Counted from the first letter of the stretch, positions 16,571 to 25,975 are shown. The stretch is DNA of 64,000 nt from Pseudobdellovibrio sp031428275 (GCA_031428275.1 JANPPC010000008.1:62001-126000); one strand, 5' to 3'. Numbers and translations: made by a program. The notes: generated by a model not told the origin, from the sequence alone.

Positions 16571-17251
16571 CTATTCGATCAATTTTCGAAGAGCGTCGTC
16601 GTCTTGCTGTTGCGTTGACGGCACATTGCCTTTTACATTTTCGCTAGAGCGTGCAATTCGATCCAGTAAAAATGATTCATCTACCTGTTTCGCAAGTGTA
16701 TTTAGCGAAGTCAAAGCTGTTTCCTTCTGCGGGTAAGCAGCTATACCCTCGACAGCTTGTGCTCGCATAACCGATTCAAACTCTTGCGAGCGGCTCCAGT
16801 TTTCTTTGGTTGTTGTCTCGTGACTTTTCACAAAATCTTCAAGTGCCATAAGTGCTTCAGGAGTTCTTTTGCGCGATAGAATCTCGACCGCCAGTGCACG
16901 CTCATCTCCGCCGCTATTCACATCTTGCATAATTTTAGAAAGCTTTTGAATGTCTGTGGGCGTAATGGCCTCGGCCAAGTTATCAAGTCTTTGTTCGATT
17001 TCAGCGGGGTTCGCCTGCAAATTTGCGATCTGCCGACTTTCAACTAGAAAATACTGCTCAAACGTAGCCGACTTTAATGGAAGTGTAACCTCAGCCGCTG
17101 GGGTAACTGGTAATGCCGAAACTTGTGCAACTTGCACTGTTTTTTGCGAAGCTTCTACAGCCTTGGCTTGAGTTCGGCGTGCAATATCGTATTCAACTCC
17201 GAATACAATCAAAAACAAAAAAAGCGCAATCATCCAATATCTAGCTTTCAT
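16571..17251 (-). CDS. Membrane-anchored helical-repeat protein, unknown
   Basis: 226 residues. One N-terminal transmembrane anchor ('YWMIALFLFLIVFGV') places the rest in the periplasm. From residue about 75 it is all-helical with repeats such as 'IQKLSKIMQDVNSGGDERALAVEILSRK' and 'PEALMALEDFVKS', like HEAT-type helical pairs. Its stop overlaps the preceding start by one base (TAATG, 17251 shared), and it is downstream of the metzincin-motif gene, so the two proteins probably act together. A partner or adaptor role is an inference. Confidence 0.6.
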   Translation of the reverse strand: MKARYWMIALFLFLIVFGVEYDIARRTQAKAVEASQKTVQVAQVSALPVTPAAEVTLPLKSATFEQYFLVESRQIANLQANPAEIEQRLDNLAEAITPTDIQKLSKIMQDVNSGGDERALAVEILSRKRTPEALMALEDFVKSHETTTKENWSRSQEFESVMRAQAVEGIAAYPQKETALTSLNTLAKQVDESFLLDRIARSSENVKGNVPSTQQQDDDALRKLIE

Positions 17252-18609
17252 TATTTAGAAACCTCAAACGCATCGTATAGCGGAACAGCGACCAAATCAG
17301 AAAATAAATTTTGGTTAGGCCAAGCTTGTAAATCAGTAGCCGACTGCACGTAAACTTGCCCGTTCGTTTTTAATATATAGTTTTGACCCTTAAAAAACAC
17401 CACACTTTTATTGTCGTTGTCCCAGGTGCCGGTTTGACTAACTAAACGCTGCGTCTGTGGCTGGTAAGCAAAAATTTCGTTCTTGGTATTCACGATAAAT
17501 AAACCCGAATGAGCCTGGCCCGGAATTGCTGACGAGATTCTAACGACGTCAAATGGCAGCTTTAATGCTGAACCCCAATTACCGCTCGGAAACTCATAAG
17601 CCGCTAATTTATTATCGTTCGTAATTTGCACGACATAGCGTTTTGTACCAACGTCAAACTCTGCGAAATCTTTCACGCTTTGATTTTTATCAAGCAAGAT
17701 TTTGAAGTATGAATAAGTATCTAAGACTAAATCAGAAAATCCCGAGTTTTGGTAAACTTCAATTGCGTAAGCGGCTGTGTCTTTATATAAAACGGCACCA
17801 AAACTTGTTCGTTTTAGTTTCCCGTCTACAATCGGAACTTCTCGATTAACCCAAGTTCCGTTGTCGTATAAAAAAGCTTGCTTGCGATCCATAGATAGCG
17901 CAATTAGGCCTTCGCGCGTCTTTAACGGCGAACTGTTAAAAACAAAATTACTTCGTGCTATGGCCATCAAGCGCGCCATCTTTTGATAGACCGGGTGAAA
18001 GTTTGTTCCTTCGGTTGCAACTCGCGCATAGTACTCTATTTCAACGGCATGCGATCCACCATGAGCGTAATTAGAATCGCAACCTGAAAGCCTTGATCCT
18101 TGGTACGGGCCTTGATTGCAAGCAATGTGTGAGTACCCTTCGGTATGCCGAGCCTCATGAATAAATACGCCGACACGTCCCAAAGTAGAAAGTTTCGACC
18201 AGCCATCTTGCATCGTAAAGTAGCCACCCGAATTATAGGCCGTGGCATACGGAATATCATCTCCACGAGCCACTCCAAAAGTTTGCTCTTTCATCCAGTT
18301 GTAATAATCATTGGTTCCTACAAAACCACGCACTAAATTATTGTTGCCGCTGATACCAAAGTGACCATTATTTACGATGTCGATATCATTTAGTAACTTT
18401 TTGGTATCGACTTGCCAGTTACACAATTCTTTTCCGCCGAAAGAACGTACGTCGATATTAAAGTCAGAAATATATCTATTAGCTATCGCCTCACTTAAAC
18501 ACGCAATTTTTTCGTCTTGGTAAGGCATGGGCGAAGTTGAAATCTGCGCTTGGGATGTAAAAGTTATCAGCATAGAAAAAACTAAATTAAGTAGCAGAAA
18601 GCTTTTCAT
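17251..18609 (-). CDS. Secreted metzincin-motif metalloprotease-like protein
   Basis: 452 residues with signal peptide 'MKSFLLLNLVFSMLITFTSQAQ'. 'VFIHEARHTEGYSH' gives H151-E152-x-x-H155-x-x-G-x-x-H161, the full metzincin zinc motif HExxHxxGxxH. The catalytic region has six cysteines ('HIACNQGPYQ', 'SGCDSN'). From about residue 230 onward there are beta-rich repeats ('LIALSMDRKQAFLYDNGTWV', 'GLFIVNTKNEIFAYQPQTQRL', 'QNYILKTNGQVYVQS') resembling a propeller. A Met-turn cannot be assigned with certainty. No known family came to mind; substrate unknown. Possibly extracellular, relevant to predation. Confidence 0.7.
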   Translation of the reverse strand: MKSFLLLNLVFSMLITFTSQAQISTSPMPYQDEKIACLSEAIANRYISDFNIDVRSFGGKELCNWQVDTKKLLNDIDIVNNGHFGISGNNNLVRGFVGTNDYYNWMKEQTFGVARGDDIPYATAYNSGGYFTMQDGWSKLSTLGRVGVFIHEARHTEGYSHIACNQGPYQGSRLSGCDSNYAHGGSHAVEIEYYARVATEGTNFHPVYQKMARLMAIARSNFVFNSSPLKTREGLIALSMDRKQAFLYDNGTWVNREVPIVDGKLKRTSFGAVLYKDTAAYAIEVYQNSGFSDLVLDTYSYFKILLDKNQSVKDFAEFDVGTKRYVVQITNDNKLAAYEFPSGNWGSALKLPFDVVRISSAIPGQAHSGLFIVNTKNEIFAYQPQTQRLVSQTGTWDNDNKSVVFFKGQNYILKTNGQVYVQSATDLQAWPNQNLFSDLVAVPLYDAFEVSK

Positions 18610-18681
18610 GATTCCTCGTATCGCTAGGGGTAACAGCTAAAATGCTACCCCACAGGCGCTGAGACTCAACTAAAAAGCTAT

Positions 18682-19371
18682 CTAGCCGCGAATTTTTTTT
18701 AGTTCAGAATAAATGTATAGATAATTCGTAATAACCTTCTCAAAATAGGGGTGGCTATTTTGAGCCTGTGCAGGTAGACGCTGTAAGCCATTTATTCCCA
18801 TATTATAGGCGTTAACGTAGCGCGCACTTTGCGAATGCAAAGTTTTCTTCAGGTACTCGAAGTAATATCCACCAATAAGAATATTGTAGTGCGGGTTCTT
18901 GAGGCGCTCAGCACCGAGCCAAGTAATGTTATTTTTCTTACAAATCCAGGCGGCCGTTTCGGGTTTAATTTGCATCAAACCTATTTCTCCGGCCGAGCCT
19001 ACCGCATTGGGCTTAAATTCGCTTTCTGTCTTTATCACGGCCAACAAAAATATTGGATCGTACCCGTGCTTCTGGCTGACCTTCATCAAAGTTTCTGTTA
19101 GGTCGTCGGCGTCTAAATTAGTATTCTCTTTTTTAATATACTTTTTAACGTACTGGGATAGGTTGTAATCTCCCTCAAAATTTTTCACGTCAGACTTTTT
19201 ATACTCGTTTTTAAGCAACTCGTGCGCATGTTTTGTTCGAACTTGATCTCGAGCAAATTGCGCTTTTTTTGACGGACGCAACTGACAACCCTGGTTCAGA
19301 AAAAACAAACTACAAACAGATAAAAGTAAAACTATTTTTTTTACGTAAAATATCATTTTATTGCGCCACAT
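18682..19371 (-). CDS. Lytic transglycosylase (SLT domain)
   Basis: 229 residues from ATG 19371, chosen because it has AAGGAA 8 bases upstream; the longer frame to 19437 lacks a box. A membrane signal ends in 'FFLNQGCQLRPS', a possible but imperfect lipobox. The SLT domain reads 'SQKHGYDPIFLLAVIKTESEFKPNAVGSAGEIGLMQIKPETA' in segments, with E116 as the catalytic acid, then 'NPHYNILIGGYYFEYL' and 'YNMG'. It cleaves the glycan chain of peptidoglycan, producing 1,6-anhydro ends. Residues 40-90 are a charged linker. Divergent from the S13 carboxypeptidase gene. Confidence 0.88.
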   Translation of the reverse strand: MWRNKMIFYVKKIVLLLSVCSLFFLNQGCQLRPSKKAQFARDQVRTKHAHELLKNEYKKSDVKNFEGDYNLSQYVKKYIKKENTNLDADDLTETLMKVSQKHGYDPIFLLAVIKTESEFKPNAVGSAGEIGLMQIKPETAAWICKKNNITWLGAERLKNPHYNILIGGYYFEYLKKTLHSQSARYVNAYNMGINGLQRLPAQAQNSHPYFEKVITNYLYIYSELKKIRG

Positions 19372-19517
19372 TTTGAAATTCCTTTTTCTCAATGAATGTT
19401 TCACATTTGTAGTTTCAATTTGAAGACCAAAAAACACGTCGATCTAACTTACTAAAATCATTGGTATCTCTATTTGGTATAGTGACCGCGTACTTAAAAA
19501 TAAATCAGTGATGGGCG

Positions 19518-19537
19518 TGTCTAAAATATATTAGACA
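19518..19537. promoter_or_regulatory. Inverted repeat in the transglycosylase/carboxypeptidase intergenic region
   Basis: TGTCTAA and TTAGACA flank a 6-base A/T centre. The region 19372-19743 (372 bases) holds no gene. It contains this element and the GTCT...AGAC motif at 19648. No consensus promoter pair could be assigned with confidence. Confidence 0.45.
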
Positions 19538-19647
19538 GTGAAGTTAGCTTGGGCAGTCATTGTGAGAATTAAGCTGTGCTAAAATGCGAAGGCTGAACGG
19601 CCGTTTGGAATTACAAACTTAAATAAGCCGCCAATATTCAGCCAGAC

Positions 19648-19663
19648 CGTCTAACATTGAGAC
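19648..19663 (+). promoter_or_regulatory. Shared motif CGTCTAACATTGAGAC
   Basis: Lies 81 bases before the ATG of the S13 carboxypeptidase gene. An almost identical copy (one base different) lies 78 bases before the L,D-transpeptidase gene. Its ends (GTCT...AGAC) are complementary, so it can be read as an operator; the TTGAGA within it also resembles a -35 box. Confidence 0.5.
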
Positions 19664-19743
19664 AGTACGATTCAACCAAAAGTAATCAAATGCATTATAA
19701 CTTGGACTGGCTTTCGCTACACCCTGCTCTGGAGCGAAAAACT

Positions 19744-20991
19744 ATGTTTAAATTCTCTGCTACTTTACTACTAAGCTGTTTATTGAATTTATCTGCACAA
19801 GCATTTCAGCTTCAAAGCTCGTGTTACTATAATCTATCAACTGGACAGCACACCGACATAGACCCTTATAAACAAATTGAAATTGCATCGCTTTCAAAAA
19901 TTTTAACCAGTCATTGGGCTTTGGCTAAGTTAGGCATTGATTACCGCTTTGTGACTAAACTGCATGTCATTCCGGTGGATGGCAGCAAATACGATTTACA
20001 CATTGAAGGCGGCTTTGACCCTGTTTTTTCACGTGATCGGCTGCAATATGTGATTGCTTTGCTTAATAACAACAAAATTTCACAATTACGAAAAATCACC
20101 TTCGACGAAAACTTTATTTTTCTAGACAACTTGGCGATGGTGGCTTCATCAGACTCATATCCACACGATCCTGATTCACCGCGAACTAAGAATAATTTAA
20201 CTCAAGCCTTAGCGAAATTTGCTAATTCGTATTCGCAAACTCGTAAACGAGCATTTGAAATTTACCGGATGAATTTGCCCCCGACCATCAAATTTAAGTA
20301 CGCAAAATTAGCCTTCCGAAGCAAAGCTGACTTTCGAGCAACCTCGGCACCAAACGAAAGAGTCATCGAAATTCAATCGATTCCCTTAAAAGAAATTTTA
20401 TTCGAAATGAATCAACACTCAAACAATCATATTGCTGACTTTTTATTTCAATATTTAGGCTCGTCAAAAAATTATGTTTCATTTATACAAGAGTCATTAA
20501 ATGTGGATGTACAAAAATTTGCGGTTAGAAATGGCTCTGGTAATCCAATTCGTGATTCAGTGGGCAATAAATTCTATAACTCAACTAGTTGCTCAATGAT
20601 TATTGATGTACTTTTGCAAACAAAATCATTTCTACAGAAGTTAGGCTTGGGCCTCGAGTCGATCTTTGCAACCGTTGGCGCCGACAAAGATCCGGCTGAT
20701 AAAAGCCCGCTATCTTCTAATTACGCTTCGCTAATCACCGGTCGCGCTGTGGTAGCGAAGACTGGTACAATCGACCCAACAATCGGTCTTGCTGGAAATC
20801 TACTGACTCAGAATGGTGATATTTTATTTGCGATTCTGTACGGTACATCCGGACCTAGGGAATGGCGGCCGGCACGAGCGCAAATTCTTAAAGACATAAC
20901 CGCCGTCTTAGAAGAAAACCAACCTCGACCGACTACAACCAGTGATCAACTTTTTCTATCGTTTGATAATTTAGCACTCAAAAAGAAATAA
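19744..20991 (+). CDS. dacB: D-alanyl-D-alanine carboxypeptidase/endopeptidase, S13 family (PBP4-like)
   Basis: 415 residues from ATG 19744, where a signal peptide starts at once ('MFKFSATLLLSCLLNLSAQA'); GGAG lies 9 bases upstream. The penicillin-binding triads are SxxK 'ASLSK' (S49, K52), SxN 'SNN' (S226-N228) and KTG 'VAKTGTID' (K339). The 'EGGFDPVFSR' box is S13-like. It removes terminal D-Ala or cuts crosslinks in the periplasm. In predatory Bdellovibrio, S13 enzymes help round the prey cell, so this could be a predation gene, but that is inference. Followed after 12 bases by the DUF1402 gene. Confidence 0.87.
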   Translation: MFKFSATLLLSCLLNLSAQAFQLQSSCYYNLSTGQHTDIDPYKQIEIASLSKILTSHWALAKLGIDYRFVTKLHVIPVDGSKYDLHIEGGFDPVFSRDRLQYVIALLNNNKISQLRKITFDENFIFLDNLAMVASSDSYPHDPDSPRTKNNLTQALAKFANSYSQTRKRAFEIYRMNLPPTIKFKYAKLAFRSKADFRATSAPNERVIEIQSIPLKEILFEMNQHSNNHIADFLFQYLGSSKNYVSFIQESLNVDVQKFAVRNGSGNPIRDSVGNKFYNSTSCSMIIDVLLQTKSFLQKLGLGLESIFATVGADKDPADKSPLSSNYASLITGRAVVAKTGTIDPTIGLAGNLLTQNGDILFAILYGTSGPREWRPARAQILKDITAVLEENQPRPTTTSDQLFLSFDNLALKKK

Positions 20992-21003
20992 GGAATGTAA
21001 TCA

Positions 21004-22008
21004 ATGAAAACCCTATTAGGTAAACTGACATTTTTTATAGCCCTTACGCTTAGCTTTCAAGTTATTGCTGCCGAGTACGTGGTCATTCCTGCCGGCAATA
21101 CTTTAACCGAGATGCCCCCAGTTCCCGAAAAATCGATTAACCGCTACGTTGCTGACTTGCTGGATTCTGATTTAAATAAGAACCCTTTACCGTTTTACCT
21201 TCAACGCTACGAAATTATCAAAAAGAAACTCTTTACGAATTACGAAACTAAGACTTTTTCTTTGAAACGTGAAATTCTTTTAGCAGCTTCGCTTTATCAT
21301 ATCGACCCAATTCATATTGCCAGTGCTATCGTTGGCGAGCATGTATTTAACGTCGACATCAAAGACACAGCTCAAGAATACTTCGTCAAACTTAAAATAT
21401 GGGAAGCTTACTGGAACAACAAACATCCGTTCGCCGAAATAATCGACTGCCCCGAAATGAATATCTGTAAATCGATCGAGACCGAATATTTAAAATGGGA
21501 TTGCTACGGCTACCAATGGGAAAAAGTATTTCGCGGTAAAGAAGTCTGCGGCAAGAAATTTCCTGAAAGTGGACTGGTTAAAACTTTTTTTGACCCGACC
21601 ACCGCCGGAAAAACATACGGACTAGGTCAAATGGGACCGATCAAAGTTTTAGGTTTAACTGACGTCGTGAACCGCATCAGCGGCTTACCGAAGTTAAGCG
21701 TCTCTGAAATTGATCAGGTTTATAAAGCAACTCTTAACCCTGCAAGCGCAGTTCATTATATTGCCGCGGCCGCCATGAATTCTATCGAGATCTATAAGAA
21801 AGAAACGGGCTTTGATATATCTCAGAACCCGGGCTTAACAGCGACTTTGTATAATCTAGGCAACGAACGTGCTCGTGCAATTGCTTTGGCTAAATTAAAT
21901 AAAAAAGCTAAAGCTGCTGGCCAACCCGTTTTAACTCCGCAAGTAAATTATTACGGCTGGTTTATGAACTACGTAACTGAAGATCTTAAGAAGATGTTGG
22001 CGAAGTAA
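21004..22008 (+). CDS. DUF1402-family periplasmic protein, lysozyme-fold-like
   Basis: 334 residues with signal peptide 'MKTLLGKLTFFIALTLSFQVIAA'. 'LYHIDPIHIASAIVGEHVFN' has a Glu in the position of a lysozyme-type acid. 'GKTYGLGQMGPIKVLGL' corresponds to the GLMQ box of transglycosylases, and 'PASAVHYIAAAAMNSIEIY' and 'LYNLG' follow in the same order. This agrees with DUF1402, a lysozyme-superfamily group whose function is unproven. It may act on murein, fitting the upstream dacB-like gene. The 3' end overlaps the convergent AlkB-like gene by 23 bases. Confidence 0.7.
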   Translation: MKTLLGKLTFFIALTLSFQVIAAEYVVIPAGNTLTEMPPVPEKSINRYVADLLDSDLNKNPLPFYLQRYEIIKKKLFTNYETKTFSLKREILLAASLYHIDPIHIASAIVGEHVFNVDIKDTAQEYFVKLKIWEAYWNNKHPFAEIIDCPEMNICKSIETEYLKWDCYGYQWEKVFRGKEVCGKKFPESGLVKTFFDPTTAGKTYGLGQMGPIKVLGLTDVVNRISGLPKLSVSEIDQVYKATLNPASAVHYIAAAAMNSIEIYKKETGFDISQNPGLTATLYNLGNERARAIALAKLNKKAKAAGQPVLTPQVNYYGWFMNYVTEDLKKMLAK

Positions 22009-22957
22009 GCCTATTATTCATGTACGGTATATAAAGCCATGGTATCAGCGCAAACAAAAGCATGATCGAATAGCCGAAAGGCATTTTATTAGCGGTCTCT
22101 TGCTTAACTAAATCTTCGTAGTGCACCACCGCCTTCATATGATGATGAGAATGAAATCCTAGATTGAATAAAGTAATGTTCGTCATCACCGAGGTTGAAT
22201 CCCAAGAATGCGGGCCCTTAAAAGCCGCGTAATGACCTTCGTTGTTTTTTGGCCGCAGTAAAGCGTAATGTTCGATATAATCAACTGTTTGAAGAAGTAC
22301 GATAGCCACAAGTGAAATCGCTAACCAAACAATTAAAATTTTCAATCCCAATATAGAATGAATTAACACGCCAAAAATGATTGATACGACCCAGTAACCA
22401 ACAACGCGCTCTTTTGAAATCTTAAACGCACCCTTCAATGAGCCAAAATAATTACGGATCCAGAATGTATAAAGCCATTCATTTTTTTTTGCAGTGGCTG
22501 GGTCAAGCGGGGTTGCTACATGTTTGTGATGACCGAAAACGTGCTCTAAACCCCAATGTGCGAAGTTAACTAACATTAGGTTATAAACCCCCATCGCACG
22601 AATTTTCTTTTCGCGTCGGTGAACAAGTTCGTGGGCGCTGTTAATTCCGAACGCACCTAACATTGCGCCAGTAGATAAAACCGTTCCGACTAAAGTATAA
22701 AATTTCTCCGTCAAATAAGCCTGTCGAAATGCTAAAATCAGCAAGGCACTTAAAGCTAGCGGAGTTAAATATAAAGATAAATCAGACGCCGCCGACTTAA
22801 ACTTAGGTGAGTTAAAATCTTTATCTTTAAAAAGAAATTCGAAAACCGGAATGACTACAAATAAAATTACGAAGCCGATCCACACGAATGCTTCGCCCAA
22901 AAAAAGGCCTAGCCCGCCCAGCAACATGATTACATAAGGAAAAAAATAGACCATCAC
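21986..22957 (-). CDS. alkB: Alkane 1-monooxygenase/fatty acid desaturase family membrane protein
   Basis: 323 residues, about six membrane helices. The eight-His di-iron signature is present: 'SAHELVHRREK', 'GLEHVFGHHKHVATPLDPA', 'DYIEHYALLRP' and 'GFHSHHHMKAVVHY'. This is the AlkB order and spacing. AlkB-type enzymes oxidise terminal alkyl groups using O2 at the inner membrane. Without rubredoxin or alkane genes nearby, the substrate may be a lipid. Its start overlaps greB by 4 bases, last gene of the minus-strand operon. Confidence 0.8.
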   Translation of the reverse strand: MMVYFFPYVIMLLGGLGLFLGEAFVWIGFVILFVVIPVFEFLFKDKDFNSPKFKSAASDLSLYLTPLALSALLILAFRQAYLTEKFYTLVGTVLSTGAMLGAFGINSAHELVHRREKKIRAMGVYNLMLVNFAHWGLEHVFGHHKHVATPLDPATAKKNEWLYTFWIRNYFGSLKGAFKISKERVVGYWVVSIIFGVLIHSILGLKILIVWLAISLVAIVLLQTVDYIEHYALLRPKNNEGHYAAFKGPHSWDSTSVMTNITLFNLGFHSHHHMKAVVHYEDLVKQETANKMPFGYSIMLLFALIPWLYIPYMNNRLTSPTSS

Positions 22958-23430
22958 TTAAACTCGATCTTAAGTAAAGTAAGTAGTTCTAAACCCGACG
23001 GCTTTTGTAGTTTAATTTCATCATCTACTTTTTTACCGAGCACAGCGGCGGCTAACGGAGCACGCCAAGAAATTTTTTTATTAATGATATCAATTTCATC
23101 TTCGCCGACAATTTGATAGACCGACTGTACACCGTCTTCGTTCTCTAAAGTGACGGTGGCGCCAAAAATAACTTTTTCAGATTTTAACTTAGTCGGATCA
23201 ACAACTTCTGCATCTTCCATGCGGTTTTTTAAAAAATGTACGCGTCGGTCAATTTCACGCAAACGGCGCTTACCGTATTGATAATCTGCGTTCTCAGAAC
23301 GGTCACCGTTACTGGCGGCCCAGGTCACGACTTCGACTATTTTTGGGCGTTCAACATTTAAAAGCTCGACGTATTCGGCACGTAATTTTTCAAAACCAGG
23401 CGGAGTTACGTAGTTCTTTTTTTCACTCAT
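22954..23430 (-). CDS. greB: Transcription elongation factor GreB
   Basis: 158 residues. N-terminal coiled coil with 'ASNGDRSENADYQYGKRRLREIDRRVHFL', of which the part GDRSENADYQYGK is the GreA/GreB signature and the 'RRLREIDRR' form favours GreB. The C-terminal FKBP-like domain ends 'PLAAAVLGKKVDDEI'. It stimulates RNA cleavage by backtracked RNA polymerase. Overlaps both neighbours by 4 bases, so it is translated as part of the zinc/ABC operon. Confidence 0.92.
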   Translation of the reverse strand: MSEKKNYVTPPGFEKLRAEYVELLNVERPKIVEVVTWAASNGDRSENADYQYGKRRLREIDRRVHFLKNRMEDAEVVDPTKLKSEKVIFGATVTLENEDGVQSVYQIVGEDEIDIINKKISWRAPLAAAVLGKKVDDEIKLQKPSGLELLTLLKIEFK

Positions 23431-24716
23431 AATTTTAAACTAAGCCCATCTTTTAAAGCGGCTCGCATAGCGCGAATCGCTGGTATAAAACTAATTAATA
23501 GCGCGCTAATCATTATAATCGCGATGTATGAAAATTCACTATTTGAAAAGCGTGGCTCTTGCAGGTATAGACCAAATCGAGATTGCAACCACGGCCCCAG
23601 AATGACCTCTAAAATAAGTTTAGTCATACATGCGAACACCACAGCAAAGGCGCTGATTAAGAAGGTTTCTAGTAAAATAAGGCCTAGCACATGCTTAAGC
23701 GAGGCGCCTAGCGCCCGCAGAATCAACATCTCGCGACGGCGCTCGTTCAGCGAAGTCATTAAAGCAATCAACATCGACAACAAACCCACGACCATCACCA
23801 AAAAAGAAATTCCTTTTAAAACTTTTTCTACCATCGAAAGCGATTGCCACAAATCAGAAAGAACTACGCCGGGGATCACCGCTAGCAAAGGTTCTTCTTT
23901 ATATTCGTTGATCGATCTTTGTAATTTCAGAGTCTCGACGCGATTTTTAGTTCGTAAGAAAAAAGATGTAATCGCTTTGGGCTTGACCATGTCGGGCGTA
24001 ATCGACTGAATGGCGATTTCTTTATCTTTACCCGGCGCACTACCCGTTTGCCAATCTAAGTGAATCGCTTCCATGCCTTCTAACGAAATATAAAGTGCAC
24101 GATCAAGCGGCGTACCTGTCGGCTTCATAATTCCTACGACTCGAAACGGTTTATCGTCGTGCATTTGAATAGCCGCACTGGTTGTAACTCCGTGAGCCAC
24201 AACGACCCGCGAGCCGACATCGTACTTTAAGGTCTCGGCCACATCGGCCCCGATGACCACATCAAAGTAATCTTTAAATACGACTCCGCTAGCTAGCTGA
24301 ATATTTTCTTTTGAACGAAATTTGTAGAATTTGAAAAAATCTTGACTCGTGGCAACCACGCGAAAACCGCGATGCCCATCGCCTAAACTGTACGGTATCG
24401 TCCATTCTATTTCTGGCTTAGCCTTGATATCGTTATAGCTTTCCATAGAAACATTTTGGGTTGGTTGACCAATATTAAATACCGAATATAAAATAATTTG
24501 CATCGGACCAGAACGCGCACCTACGACCAAATCGACGCCCGAAATAGTTTGGGTAAAACCATCTTGCGCCGCTCGCTGCACACGATCTACCGCCATCAAT
24601 AGCACTAAACTTAAAGTCATCGAAAAAACAGTTAAAATAGTCGCTAGTTTACGATTCTTTAAAGACTTCCACGCTAAATTGAACCACTGGCTCATTTTCA
24701 TCTTATGAGCTTTCAA
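23427..24716 (-). CDS. ABC transporter permease (FtsX/MacB-like, zrg-type)
   Basis: 429 residues with the topology of MacB/FtsX permeases: one N-terminal helix ('LATILTVFSMTLSLVLLMA'), a large periplasmic domain (about 55-280) and three C-terminal helices ('ISFLVMVVGLLSMLIALM', 'LILLETFLISAFAVVFACM', 'YIAIIMISALLISFIPAI'). The loop 'SLNERRREMLILRALGAS' is the usual coupling region. It pairs with the ATPase encoded just upstream (4-base overlap). With ZrgA and DUF3299 it matches the zinc-related zrg cluster of Vibrio, so it may move zinc or a zinc-binding partner. Confidence 0.85.
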   Translation of the reverse strand: MKAHKMKMSQWFNLAWKSLKNRKLATILTVFSMTLSLVLLMAVDRVQRAAQDGFTQTISGVDLVVGARSGPMQIILYSVFNIGQPTQNVSMESYNDIKAKPEIEWTIPYSLGDGHRGFRVVATSQDFFKFYKFRSKENIQLASGVVFKDYFDVVIGADVAETLKYDVGSRVVVAHGVTTSAAIQMHDDKPFRVVGIMKPTGTPLDRALYISLEGMEAIHLDWQTGSAPGKDKEIAIQSITPDMVKPKAITSFFLRTKNRVETLKLQRSINEYKEEPLLAVIPGVVLSDLWQSLSMVEKVLKGISFLVMVVGLLSMLIALMTSLNERRREMLILRALGASLKHVLGLILLETFLISAFAVVFACMTKLILEVILGPWLQSRFGLYLQEPRFSNSEFSYIAIIMISALLISFIPAIRAMRAALKDGLSLKL

Positions 24717-25408
24717 AAAACCTCCGTATGAGCCGCCGTAAGTTGTACACGATTAATTTCAGGTAAGTGAATGGCTCGATCAAATAATTTTTCAATCGAA
24801 CGATCGTGACTGACAAATAGCACTGTAATCTGATGTTCTCGACAAAGCTTAAATAATAACTTCAGAAATTTCTCTCGGTGATCATAGTCTAACGCCGAAG
24901 TCGGTTCATCGGCTAAGATGACTTTGGGTTTTTTTAACAGCGCTCGGGCTACGGCAACCCGCTGCTGCTGACCAACAGACAATTGCGAAACCACGCGATT
25001 TACAAACGGAGTCAGTCCTAAACTTTCGACCAAATGCTGAAGCGCGCGTTCGTCAACTTCGGCGTTTTGAAAAAGAAATGGCAATTGAATATTCTCAAGA
25101 ACTGATAAATACGGAATCAAATTAAAACTTTGAAAAATATAACCGATATTTTCGGCACGAAATTGATCTAGTTCACCTAAGCTCATTTTCGAAAGATTTT
25201 GATTTTCAACAATCAAGTCGCCGGACTGAGCTTTTAATATTCCGGCGAATAGTTCAAGCAGCGTCGATTTACCCGAGCCACTCGGCCCGAATAAAAAAAC
25301 GATCTCGCCCTTTTGCACCTGTAAATGCGAAACATCAATAATTGAAACCTGATTTGCGCCGTTCCCATACGAAAACTTAACGTTCGTTAATTGCAATGCT
25401 GTTTCCAT
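24713..25408 (-). CDS. ABC transporter ATP-binding protein (LolD/MacB type)
   Basis: 231 residues. Walker A 'FLFGPSGSGKSTLLELFAG', Q-loop 'IFQSFNLIPYLSVLENI', ABC signature 'LSVGQQQRVAVARAL', Walker B 'PKVILADEPTSALD' and H-switch 'VLFVSHD' are complete. Powers the neighbouring permease. Starts 6 bases after the ZrgA-like gene and overlaps the permease start by 4 bases. Confidence 0.92.
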   Translation of the reverse strand: METALQLTNVKFSYGNGANQVSIIDVSHLQVQKGEIVFLFGPSGSGKSTLLELFAGILKAQSGDLIVENQNLSKMSLGELDQFRAENIGYIFQSFNLIPYLSVLENIQLPFLFQNAEVDERALQHLVESLGLTPFVNRVVSQLSVGQQQRVAVARALLKKPKVILADEPTSALDYDHREKFLKLLFKLCREHQITVLFVSHDRSIEKLFDRAIHLPEINRVQLTAAHTEVF

Positions 25409-25414
25409 AACTAA

Positions 25415-25975
25415 TTAATTCTTAAGTTCTAGCTTAACGCCGTTTTTGTTAGCTTCGGCCGATTTTTGTATATCATCGACGATGACCGTGACCGCAACAT
25501 TTTTAAGTTTCGGAAATGTCGTCTGTACATTAAAAATAAGCGTTGAACCCAGCGGCGATTTTTCGCAAGTTATTTTGAATTTGGCCTCTACGTGTGAATG
25601 CTTATCGCTTTTGTGCTGCTCTATTTCAGTTTTAATTTTTGTAATGATACAATTTAATTTTTGCTCAAAACGAACTATTTCAGAAATATTTTTTTGCAAA
25701 AAACTTAAAGCCTCTTCTTGTTTTTTCTTATCTGCTGGCTTCTTTGCTTCGTATTCGAAACCATAGATTGAATCACCCGGAGCTTCGAAATCGATTTCGC
25801 CGTTTAATCCTTCGATCGCGATCGATATCTGACCACTTCCGTGTTTGTGTGCCGAATGTTCACGGTGCTGATGCTTTGCTGATTTGCTACCTGATTTGGA
25901 CTCGGCCCCCTGATTCGCAGACACGAAAGTTCCGTATAGTAAAAGAACGGCCACTAACTTATTTGCTAATTTCAT
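25415..25975 (-). CDS. zrgA: ZrgA-family (DUF2796) periplasmic zinc-uptake protein
   Basis: 186 residues with signal peptide 'MKLANKLVAVLLLYGTFVSA'. Then a His-rich loop 'KHQHREHSAHKHGSG' and 'ISIAIEGLNGEIDFEAPGDSIYGFEYEAKKP'. This is the DUF2796/ZrgA pattern (His-rich, then 'ALEG...ESPA...GFE'). The family binds zinc in the periplasm and is needed for growth at low zinc in Vibrio. A second His cluster is 'EQHKSDKHSHVEAK'. Upstream of the ABC genes, downstream of DUF3299. Zinc regulation is inferred. Confidence 0.82.
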   Translation of the reverse strand: MKLANKLVAVLLLYGTFVSANQGAESKSGSKSAKHQHREHSAHKHGSGQISIAIEGLNGEIDFEAPGDSIYGFEYEAKKPADKKKQEEALSFLQKNISEIVRFEQKLNCIITKIKTEIEQHKSDKHSHVEAKFKITCEKSPLGSTLIFNVQTTFPKLKNVAVTVIVDDIQKSAEANKNGVKLELKN

